The translations under genes were made by a program, and so were the position numbers. Of a stretch of 64,000 bases of DNA, positions 56,315-64,000 are shown one piece after another. The notes beneath the pieces were generated by a model. That model had not been told where the DNA came from, made no database searches, and saw nothing but the letters and a program-made list of their open reading frames with translations. The DNA lies in contig RXJG01000002.1 of assembly GCA_003963365.1 (NCBI GenBank), forward strand, positions 451,722 through 515,721, read 5' to 3'. The first letter of the stretch is position 1. Every line of letters starts with the position of its first letter. The stretch is from Sphingobacteriales bacterium (GTDB lineage: Bacteria; Bacteroidota; Bacteroidia; Chitinophagales; Chitinophagaceae).

Positions 56315-57550
56315 TTACAGTCCCATTTTCTTTTTCAAGTTGCTATCAATAGCATCTAAAAACTCTTCGGTGTACAAATAATGTTCACCATGGTTTACTT
56401 TATTGCCATGGATACATACGGCTAAGTCTTTCGTCATCTTACCCTCTTCAACCGTTTCAATACAAACTGCTTCAAGGGCATTGGCAAAATCAATCAATGG
56501 CTGGTTGCCATCTAATTTACCACGGAAAGCCAATCCTCTTGTCCATGCAAAAATAGAGGCAATAGGATTAGTAGAAGTTGGTTTACCAGCCTGGTGATCC
56601 CGATAGTGACGGGTAACCGTACCATGTGCCGCTTCTGCTTCCATTGTTTTTCCATCAGGAGTAACGAGTACAGAAGTCATCAAACCTAATGAACCAAAAC
56701 CCTGTGCAACGGTATCGCTTTGTACATCACCATCATAATTTTTACAGGCCCATACAAAATTGCCATTCCATTTTAATGCACTCGCCACCATATCGTCTAT
56801 CAGGCGGTGTTCATATACAATACCGGCTGCATCAAAGGCTGTTTTAAATTCATTTTTATAGATCTCTTCAAAAATATCTTTAAAACGTCCGTCGTATTTT
56901 TTAAGAATCGTGTTCTTGGTAGAAAGATATAATGGCCATTTTTTGCTCAACGCCATATTAAAACAACTGCGGGCAAAACCTTTAATACTTTCATCGGTAT
57001 TATACATTGTCATGGCCACGCCATCTCCTTTAAAGTTGAACACTTCAAACACCTGAGGTTCACCGCCACCTTCGGGAGTAAAAGTCATGGTTAATTTTCC
57101 TTTGCCTTTTATTACCGTATCAGTAGCACGGTATTGATCACCAAATGCATGACGGCCTACAATGATAGGGGCAGTCCAGTTGGTAACCAGGCGGGGTACA
57201 TTTTTTATAACGATAGGTTCCCGAAACACCGTTCCGTCTAAGATGTTGCGGATGGTTCCGTTAGGGCTCTTCCACATTTGTTTAAGATTAAATTCTTTTA
57301 CACGGGCTTCATCCGGAGTAATGGTGGCACATTTGATTCCCACACCGTATTGCTTAATGGCATTGGCACTGTCAATAGTAACCTGGTCGTTGGTCTGGTC
57401 ACGGTATTCAATGCCGAGGTCATAATATTTAATATCAAGTTCAAGATAGGGGAGAATTAATTTGTCTTTAATGAATTTCCAGATGATGCGGGTCATTTCA
57501 TCGCCATCGAGTTCAACAACCGGATTGGCTACTTTAATTTTTTGTGCCAT
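56315..57550 (-). CDS. icd: NADP-dependent isocitrate dehydrogenase (eukaryote-like type)
   Basis: [116 protein letters not shown]. Confidence 0.97.
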   Translation of the reverse strand: MAQKIKVANPVVELDGDEMTRIIWKFIKDKLILPYLELDIKYYDLGIEYRDQTNDQVTIDSANAIKQYGVGIKCATITPDEARVKEFNLKQMWKSPNGTIRNILDGTVFREPIVIKNVPRLVTNWTAPIIVGRHAFGDQYRATDTVIKGKGKLTMTFTPEGGGEPQVFEVFNFKGDGVAMTMYNTDESIKGFARSCFNMALSKKWPLYLSTKNTILKKYDGRFKDIFEEIYKNEFKTAFDAAGIVYEHRLIDDMVASALKWNGNFVWACKNYDGDVQSDTVAQGFGSLGLMTSVLVTPDGKTMEAEAAHGTVTRHYRDHQAGKPTSTNPIASIFAWTRGLAFRGKLDGNQPLIDFANALEAVCIETVEEGKMTKDLAVCIHGNKVNHGEHYLYTEEFLDAIDSNLKKKMGL

Positions 57551-57615
57551 TTTATAAAACTATTTTACTTGTTTAAACGTAATTAAAGACTGCGAATGTA
57601 ATTAATATAAACGAA

Positions 57616-58371
57616 ATGAAAATGTCAGTAATCATACCATTGCTGCTGGTTGTTAGTATGGCCTGTAAAAAAAATAATATTATGGTAAATGGTGATACAA
57701 ACAGGCAGGATACTGTAATGAACCCGGCGGATACTACTAAAAAAGATACCACGGTATTCAACCCGCCAGCCAACAGGCGTTATCTTGCCCTGGGTGATTC
57801 ATATACCATTGGGGAAGCGGTGGGGGAGAATGAACGTTACCCGGCTCAGTTGAAAGATAGCCTGGCGAAGTATAATTTTAATATTTCCGATTTGAATATT
57901 ATTGCCCGTACCGGATGGACAACAGCCAATTTATTAAATGCCCTTCAATCTACTCCACCCGTGGGTAACTACGATTTGGTTACGCTGTTAATTGGTGTAA
58001 ATAACCAATACCAGGGATTAAGTTTACAACAATACAGTGTTGAGTTTACTGCATTGCTCGACAAATGCAAACAATACGCAGGCTACGATAACAAACGGAT
58101 TGTAGTGATTTCAATACCCGATTACAGTGTGGTACCCTTTGCCAAATACAGCGATACCGTTAAAATAAGAACACAGTTAGAGCAGTTTAATAGCACTAAT
58201 AAAAATATTACACAGTACAATGGTATAACGTATATTGATGTTTTTGGTTTATCGCAGGAGGCGAGGATTGATAAAAGCCTGGTGGCAAAAGATAGCCTTC
58301 ATTTCTCCGGTAAAGAATATGCTAAATGGACGAACTTGTTGCTGCCCTTAGCGAAAGAGATATTAAAATAA
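57616..58371 (+). CDS. SGNH/GDSL hydrolase lipoprotein
   Basis: RRYLALGDSYTIGEAVGENERYPAQL; RTGWTTANLL; LIGVNNQYQG; KDSLHFSGKEYAKW. Confidence 0.92.
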   Translation: MKMSVIIPLLLVVSMACKKNNIMVNGDTNRQDTVMNPADTTKKDTTVFNPPANRRYLALGDSYTIGEAVGENERYPAQLKDSLAKYNFNISDLNIIARTGWTTANLLNALQSTPPVGNYDLVTLLIGVNNQYQGLSLQQYSVEFTALLDKCKQYAGYDNKRIVVISIPDYSVVPFAKYSDTVKIRTQLEQFNSTNKNITQYNGITYIDVFGLSQEARIDKSLVAKDSLHFSGKEYAKWTNLLLPLAKEILK

Positions 58372-58378
58372 ATATAAG

Positions 58379-58439
58379 TAGCGAGTTGTGAGCTACGAGT
58401 TGCGGGAAAGACTCGCTACTCACAACCCGAATCCCGCAG
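58379..58439. repeat. 4+4 inverted heptad array filling a convergent intergenic gap
   Basis: tagcgag|ttgtgag|ctacgag|ttgcggg - aaaga - ctcgcta|ctcacaa|cccgaat|cccgcag. Confidence 0.88.
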
Positions 58440-60323
58440 TTACAAATTCACTATCAGCACCGGTACTTTCAATTCATGCCGTACAGTATTAACCGTTTCA
58501 CCGTATAAAAAATCTTTCAGGCCACTATGCCCATGTGCACCAATGACGAGCATATCGGCTTTTTGTTCCGTAACTAAGCGAACAATTTCTTTGGCCCGGT
58601 AATGATAGCCAATATAACTGCTGGCAGTATATCCTTTTTGAGCCAGTTGTTCAGCATAAGATTCTAACCTTTCAATATCACCTCTTGTTTCATAATCATC
58701 TGACTGTTCTCCTAAATACCTGGCCGAAACACTTTCCACAACATGTATCAGTAAATACTTTGTAGTGGGTTTGCCCTGCCCAATAGCATGTGCAATCAAT
58801 TTTTGATCATTAACACTAAAATCAAGGGCAATCGCTATTTTATGATATTCGGGAATAGCCATCTCTTTCAGTTGTGGTACATCCGGATGAATATGTGTTG
58901 GTTTACGGCTTTTTAGTTTATGGAGTAATGGGTGCAGGGTGATATACAACAGTAAAGCAATAAAGCCAGTTGCTACCGCAATGATGAGTGTTTTCCATAA
59001 AATACTTTGCGATTGCGCAAAGAAACTGATGGACTCATTAAACACCATTTTGATATTGAGATAAACTAAAATGGAAGCAATAAGCCAGGCAAATATTTTA
59101 GTGGGCGTTTTAATGGCAAATTCACCCATCGTTGTTTTATCACTCACAAAATGTATTAACGGTATAATGGCAAAGCCTAATTGCATACTTAGTATCACCT
59201 GGCTTAACACCAATAATGCATCCACTTTATGTTCCCCGTAAATAGAAATTACAGTTACAGCCGGAATGATGGCTAATAAACGGGTTAATAAACGGCGCAT
59301 CCATGGATTGATGCGTAACTGTAAATAACCTTCCATTACAATTTGTCCGGCTAAAGTTCCTGTTACAGTAGAGCTTTGACCTGCTGCTATTAATGCTACT
59401 GCAAAAAGGATAGGAGCAACTTTTGATCCCAATAATGGAGCCAGTAACTCATGGGCAGTTTTTATTTCAGCTACATCATTTCTCCCTGTTTTAAAAAATA
59501 CGGCGGCGGCTAACACTAATATCGCAGCATTGACAAAGAAGGCCGCATTTAATGCAATGGTACTATCAATAAAATTCCATTTGATAGCTTCTTTCATTCC
59601 TTCTGAATTTCTTTTAATCTTCCTTGTTTGTACCAATGCTGAATGCAGGTAAAGATTATGCGGCATCACGGTAGCTCCAATAATTCCTATAGCGATATAC
59701 AATGCCTCCTCATTAGGTAAATGCGGAATGAAACCTGTTACTACTTCACCCATATTGGGTTTAGCTAAAAATATTTCTGCTAAAAAAGATAAACCTACAA
59801 TCAACACCAAACAAAGAATAAAAGCTTCCATCTTTCTCATGCCTAATTTTTGCAGGTATAATAAAAGAATGGTATCAAATACAGTGATGGCAACACCCCA
59901 TGTTAACGGCAAACCCGTTAAGAGTTGGATACCGATGGCCATACCGAGTACTTCAGCTAAATCACAGGCGGCAATGGCTACTTCTGCTAAAATATAAAGT
60001 ACCAGGTTAATGTATTTGGGATATGCTTCATGATTAGCCTGCGCCAAATCCTTTCCTCTTACAATACCCAATCTTGCACTTAAACTTTGCAACAACAAAG
60101 CCATGATATTACTCATGAGCAATACCCATATCAATGTATAGCCAAACTTACTTCCACCGGCAAGGTCAGTGGCCCAGTTGCCCGGGTCCATATACCCTAC
60201 ACTTACCAAATAAGCCGGACCAAAAAAGGCAAATATCTTTTTAAACCCATTGGGTTTTCCATCAATTGAAATGGTGGAGTGCACTTCACTCAACGAAAGT
60301 TCCTTGTGAATCTTATTTACCAT
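58440..60323 (-). CDS. mntH: Nramp divalent metal transporter fused to a C-terminal UspA domain
   Basis: FFGPAYLVSVGYMDPGNWATDLAGGSKFGYTLIWVLLMSNIMALLLQSLSARLGI; IGATVMPHNLYLHSALVQTR; C-terminus HKIAIALDFSVNDQKLI...ADMLVIGAHGHSGLKDFLYGETVNTVRHELKVPVLIV. Confidence 0.95.
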   Translation of the reverse strand: MVNKIHKELSLSEVHSTISIDGKPNGFKKIFAFFGPAYLVSVGYMDPGNWATDLAGGSKFGYTLIWVLLMSNIMALLLQSLSARLGIVRGKDLAQANHEAYPKYINLVLYILAEVAIAACDLAEVLGMAIGIQLLTGLPLTWGVAITVFDTILLLYLQKLGMRKMEAFILCLVLIVGLSFLAEIFLAKPNMGEVVTGFIPHLPNEEALYIAIGIIGATVMPHNLYLHSALVQTRKIKRNSEGMKEAIKWNFIDSTIALNAAFFVNAAILVLAAAVFFKTGRNDVAEIKTAHELLAPLLGSKVAPILFAVALIAAGQSSTVTGTLAGQIVMEGYLQLRINPWMRRLLTRLLAIIPAVTVISIYGEHKVDALLVLSQVILSMQLGFAIIPLIHFVSDKTTMGEFAIKTPTKIFAWLIASILVYLNIKMVFNESISFFAQSQSILWKTLIIAVATGFIALLLYITLHPLLHKLKSRKPTHIHPDVPQLKEMAIPEYHKIAIALDFSVNDQKLIAHAIGQGKPTTKYLLIHVVESVSARYLGEQSDDYETRGDIERLESYAEQLAQKGYTASSYIGYHYRAKEIVRLVTEQKADMLVIGAHGHSGLKDFLYGETVNTVRHELKVPVLIVNL

Positions 60324-60975
60324 ACTTCACCAGTAAATTTTTTGCTAATTGTTCGCTGATGGTAAAGGCCGGCAGGTTGCGGATCTTTATTTCCAGCGAC
60401 TGGTCAAATTCAAAACGTTTTTTTACTTCAAGCTTCGTACCGATGCGGATGTTTTTATGTTTCAGCAATTCCAGCAGTTCACTGGACTGATTGCCCACAC
60501 CGGATACTTCGGCAGTTTTATTTAATTCCAGTTCATGTAACCCAATAGCTGAACTTGTTTCCATTTTTCCCTGGTTATCAGGAATGGGATCACCATGCGG
60601 ATCTACTTTGGGAAAGCCAAGGTATTCATCCAGTTTGTCAATGAGTTTTTTACTGCTTACATGTTCCAGGTCTTCAGCTATATCATGTACTTCATCCCAG
60701 TCGAAATGTAATTTCTCTGCCAAAAAAAATTCCCATAAACGGTGGCGCCGGATGATGCCTAAGGCAATCTTCTTTCCCTCGCTGGTTAAAGAGAACCCGT
60801 GATATTTTTCATAATGCACCAGTTTTTTTGTCTTTAGCTTTTTCAGCATATCCGTTACCGAAGCCGGACGGGTATTTAACTGACCCGCCAGCAGGTTAGT
60901 GGTTACATCATTGTTATACCGCTGCAGGTGCCAGATGGCTTTAATATAGTTCTCTTCGGCAACTGTAAAGTTCAT
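60313..60975 (-). CDS. DtxR/MntR-family metal-dependent repressor
   Basis: NFTVAEENYIKAIWHLQRYNNDVTTNLLAGQLNTRPASVTDMLKKLKTKKLVHYEKYHGFSLTSEGKKIALGIIRRHRLWEFFL; HDIAEDLEHVSSKKLIDKLDEYLGFPKVDPHGDPIP; FeoA-like C-terminus. Confidence 0.95.
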   Translation of the reverse strand: MNFTVAEENYIKAIWHLQRYNNDVTTNLLAGQLNTRPASVTDMLKKLKTKKLVHYEKYHGFSLTSEGKKIALGIIRRHRLWEFFLAEKLHFDWDEVHDIAEDLEHVSSKKLIDKLDEYLGFPKVDPHGDPIPDNQGKMETSSAIGLHELELNKTAEVSGVGNQSSELLELLKHKNIRIGTKLEVKKRFEFDQSLEIKIRNLPAFTISEQLAKNLLVKYGK

Positions 60976-60991
60976 AAATTCAAAAATTAAA

Positions 60992-61007
60992 TTTAGACAA
61001 ATCTAAA
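60992..61007. promoter_or_regulatory. candidate DtxR/MntR operator
   Basis: TTTAGA-caaa-TCTAAA 16-24 nt upstream of the repressor start codon. Confidence 0.7.
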
Positions 61008-61095
61008 AATTAATCCTCAAACCACCAATATTGCCGGGGAAAACAGGCTTTTAAGTATGGGTAAATCTGCTTACATTGGCAGCCAATTGATTTTT

Positions 61096-62082
61096 ATGCG
61101 ATTGATACCTGTATGTTTGGCCGCTATTATTTTACTGCTGGTCTCCTGTAATGGCAACAAAAAAGTGAAAACGCAGGCAGATGATGATATTACATTAAAA
61201 GAGTTCGTGGATTTTTTTCCCAGGGCAACCTTCCCTTACACCATTAATGATACTGTGCTCAACCGGAAAGAAAAGGATTCCCTGAGGATATCACTGGTGG
61301 CATTTAAAACATTTATTCCCGATTCTGTTTTTACCAGGTATTTTGGCGCCAAACCAAAGGCAAAATTATTTCCATTAGTAAAAGGAAAAGATAGTAATGA
61401 AAACATTTTCCTGTTTATTAAATCTTTAGCTGCCGCCAAAAAAGCTTATGTATTCTGCTTTACAAAAAATTTGCGATACATCAATTCAAGAGAGATTGCC
61501 GAAACAGATAAAGATCCCAGTTACCGTCGCTATTGTGAGGTGAGCAAAAATATGAATTTTAAAATTGTTACCGAAACAAAGAAACCGGGTGAGCAGGTAG
61601 ATATTAAAGAAGATAATTTATTTTTAGATAACAGCGGGCATTTTCGCACAGCGGTAATTGTGAGCAATAAAGACCTGAGTGATGAAGTGCCGGTGAACCC
61701 CCTGGATACTTTACCCCGGAAAAATAAATTTTCAGCTGATTATTTGCAGGATAAAAAAAATATTGTTTCTATACGGGATGGAAAGAATTTCAAAACTTGT
61801 TTGTTCTTTATTCACTTTAGCAAAAACGATGGTGAATGTATGGGTGAGTTAAAAGGGAAAGCTGAATTTACCGCACCCAATAAAGCCATGTTTACCGATA
61901 AAACCGGGCCCTGTGGTATTGAATTTATCTTCACCAATTCCACTGTAACTATTAAAGAAACGGGTGGATGTGGAAACTATCGTGGCATTACCTGCTTTTT
62001 TGAAGGATCTTACACTAAAAAGAAAGAACCGGTAAAACCGAAAGAGAAGAAAAAGAAAAAAAGTGATTTGAAGAGTTGGTGA
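61096..62082 (+). CDS. hypothetical lipoprotein, Lys-rich C-terminus
   Basis: MRLIPVCLAAIILLLVSCNGNKK lipobox (alternative start 61057); SCNG cleavage site. Confidence 0.7.
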   Translation: MRLIPVCLAAIILLLVSCNGNKKVKTQADDDITLKEFVDFFPRATFPYTINDTVLNRKEKDSLRISLVAFKTFIPDSVFTRYFGAKPKAKLFPLVKGKDSNENIFLFIKSLAAAKKAYVFCFTKNLRYINSREIAETDKDPSYRRYCEVSKNMNFKIVTETKKPGEQVDIKEDNLFLDNSGHFRTAVIVSNKDLSDEVPVNPLDTLPRKNKFSADYLQDKKNIVSIRDGKNFKTCLFFIHFSKNDGECMGELKGKAEFTAPNKAMFTDKTGPCGIEFIFTNSTVTIKETGGCGNYRGITCFFEGSYTKKKEPVKPKEKKKKKSDLKSW

Positions 62083-62095
62083 TTTGAAAATATGA
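62064..62095 (-). repeat. octad array, reverse orientation of the TCAAATNN family, spanning a stop codon
   Basis: tgatttga|agagttgg|tgatttga|aaatatga; overlaps LKSW* of the preceding ORF. Confidence 0.5.
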
Positions 62096-62155
62096 TAACG
62101 TGGCATGATGAAGAAATACTTTGCGTCTTTGGGGAAACATTAAACAGTAACCAAT

Positions 62156-62548
62156 ATGTCTCAACGAATAAACATAACCTCAGGCTCACCGTGGGAAGAT
62201 ATAGTAGGATACAGCCGTGCGGTTCGTATAGGAAATATTATTGAAGTGGCAGGCACCACCGCCATGGATGGTGATGTGTTAGTAGGAAAAGACGATTTGT
62301 ATGCACAAACAAAATATATTTTTCAAAAGGTAGAAAAAGCATTGAAGGAGGCCGGTGCATCTATACAAGACGTGGTAAGAACCAGGATGTTTGTTACGGA
62401 TATTGATAAATGGGAAGAAGCAGGAAGGGCACATGGGGAATTTTTTAAAACAATAAAACCCGTAGCCACTATGGTGGAGGTAAATAAACTGATTAATGAA
62501 AACCTGTTAATAGAAATAGAAGTTACCGCAATCGTTAGCAGTATATAA
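62156..62548 (+). CDS. RidA/YjgF-family protein
   Basis: GNIIEVAGTTAMDGD...QTKYIFQKVEKALKEAGASIQDVVRTRMFVTDIDKWEEAGRAHGEFF...ATMVEVNKLINENLLIEIEVTAI. Confidence 0.95.
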   Translation: MSQRINITSGSPWEDIVGYSRAVRIGNIIEVAGTTAMDGDVLVGKDDLYAQTKYIFQKVEKALKEAGASIQDVVRTRMFVTDIDKWEEAGRAHGEFFKTIKPVATMVEVNKLINENLLIEIEVTAIVSSI

Positions 62549-62664
62549 GATCATTTAATACTATCAGCTGTAAGCATTAATATTGATAATGGCTCTTCAC
62601 AATCCTGCTGATTTTCAATTTTTAAAAGTATATTGCGGCCCGTTTGCAAATAATCTGACTGCTT

Positions 62665-64000
62665 ATGAGTTTTAAGAATTATAAAGTCCCCTATGCTGTT
62701 GATGAAAAATATAGTAAAAAGGCAGCTTATTTCTCCATGGAGTTTGCTGTTCATCAGCCGTTGAAAATTTACAGTGGTGGTTTAGGTTTTCTCGCCGGTT
62801 CACATTTGCGCAGCGCATACGAGTTACGACAAAACATGATTGGTATTGGTATATTGTGGAAGTATGGTTATTACGACCAGGCCCGCAACCAGGACCAAAC
62901 TTTACAAGTGCAGTGGAATGAAAAAATCTATAGTTTTTTAGAAGATACGAATATAAAATTCCAGATTACCATTCATGATCATCCTATTTGGGTAAAAGCC
63001 TGGTATCTCAACCCGGAAACATTTAAATCAGCTCCTTTATTTTTATTAAGTACTGATTTACCGGAGAATGATTATGTTTCTCAAACCATTACCCACCGTT
63101 TATATGATGCCAATGTGGCTACTAAAGTTGCACAATTTATATTGTTAGGTGTGGGGGGGGCTAAACTGATTGATGAATTACTTTTTCAACCCGATGTTTA
63201 TCATCTGAATGAAGCCCATGGTGTTTCTGCAGCTTTTTATCTTTATAAAAAATTAGGCAGTAAAGAAGAGGTGAAAAAACGATTGGTCTTTACTACACAT
63301 ACTCCCGAGGAAGCCGGCAATGAAAAGCATGATATTCATTTATGCGAAAAGATGAGTTATTTCTGCGGAGTGCCTTTGGAGGAAGTAAGAAAAGTTACCG
63401 GCATGGAAGGCGACCAGTTTAATCATTCATTGGCGGCCTTACGTTTTGCAAGGTTAAGTAACGGGGTTTCGCAACTGCATGGTGAAGTATCCCGGCAAAT
63501 GTGGAGTAAGTATGATAATGTTGCTCCTATTAAAGCTATAACCAATGCACAAAACTGGCGTTACTGGGCCGATAAGCAAATGTATTTTGCTATGGATGAG
63601 AGTAACGACGAACGTTTTGATGACCGCAAGAATTATTTAAAACGCCGTTCTTTTGAGATAGTGGCTGATCAGACAGGAAAATTATTTGATCCAAATATTT
63701 TAACCATCGTTTGGGCAAGACGTTTTGCCGGGTATAAAAGAGCTGATATGATTACCCGTGATCAAAAGCGTTTCAATGCATTGATGAATAACAAAAAATA
63801 TCCTGTTCAACTGATATGGGCCGGCAAGCCATACCCCGTTGATTATCCTGCCATCAGTGAATTCAACAGCCTGGTTCATTTAAGCAAGCAGTATAAGAAT
63901 ATGGCTGTTTGTATTGGATATGAACTGGGGTTAAGTAAACGCCTTAAACAAGCAGCTGATATCTGGTTAAATAATCCACGGGTACCCAGGGAAGCCAGTG
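62665..64000 (+). CDS. alpha-glucan phosphorylase (GlgP-like), truncated by window end; not in supplied ORF track
   Basis: ATG at 62665: MSFKNYKVPYAVDEKYSKKAAYFSMEFAVHQPLKIYSGGLGFLAGSHLRSAYELRQNMIGIGILWKYGYYDQARN...NEAHGVSAAFYLYKKLG...TTHTPEEAGNEKHDI...FAGYKRADMI. Confidence 0.95.
   Translation, partial: MSFKNYKVPYAVDEKYSKKAAYFSMEFAVHQPLKIYSGGLGFLAGSHLRSAYELRQNMIGIGILWKYGYYDQARNQDQTLQVQWNEKIYSFLEDTNIKFQITIHDHPIWVKAWYLNPETFKSAPLFLLSTDLPENDYVSQTITHRLYDANVATKVAQFILLGVGGAKLIDELLFQPDVYHLNEAHGVSAAFYLYKKLGSKEEVKKRLVFTTHTPEEAGNEKHDIHLCEKMSYFCGVPLEEVRKVTGMEGDQFNHSLAALRFARLSNGVSQLHGEVSRQMWSKYDNVAPIKAITNAQNWRYWADKQMYFAMDESNDERFDDRKNYLKRRSFEIVADQTGKLFDPNILTIVWARRFAGYKRADMITRDQKRFNALMNNKKYPVQLIWAGKPYPVDYPAISEFNSLVHLSKQYKNMAVCIGYELGLSKRLKQAADIWLNNPRVPREAS

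Noticed and set aside
63151-63160. G8 homopolymer as a frameshift or phase-variation site in the glucan phosphorylase gene
   Set aside because: The frame remains open and coherent (LLGVGGAKLIDEL) on both sides; possible slippage but no evidence of disruption.

Overview
The window is a chromosomal segment of a Bacteroidota bacterium. It looks Chitinophagaceae-like from codon usage, TAnnTTTG promoters, a T9SS C-terminal sorting domain and gene content; this is an inference. It is mostly housekeeping DNA: a 5'-truncated-by-window TonB receptor behind a TPP riboswitch, era, der, the alpha ribosomal operon (infA-rpmJ-rpsM-rpsK-rpsD-rpoA-rplQ), carA, aroQ, hmgA, icd, mntR/mntH, mazG, polX-family, RidA, a TetR-TolC-HlyD-ABC export operon and four tRNAs. 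No rRNA, CRISPR array, prophage or IS element was recognised. The most unusual signal is non-coding. Many intergenic spacers, including all six in the alpha operon, contain short-period word arrays. The clearest class is exactly four heptads NNNYGRG, often followed by a 4-7 nt spacer and exactly four inverted heptads. Other loci show the same layout with different cores (RATG, CAGT, AAAA, TTCAC, octads TCAAATNN). A second strong non-coding signal is a predicted pseudoknot enclosed by a closing helix directly upstream of rpsD, a candidate S4 autoregulatory leader. Other points: a tight M42 peptidase / small YVDPGS membrane protein / methyltransferase / sulfatase-like cassette, paired TetR operators, a DtxR-type palindrome before mntR, REP-like hairpins and a two-copy structured intergenic repeat. 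All calls are by eye from sequence and the supplied ORF translations; no database search was run.
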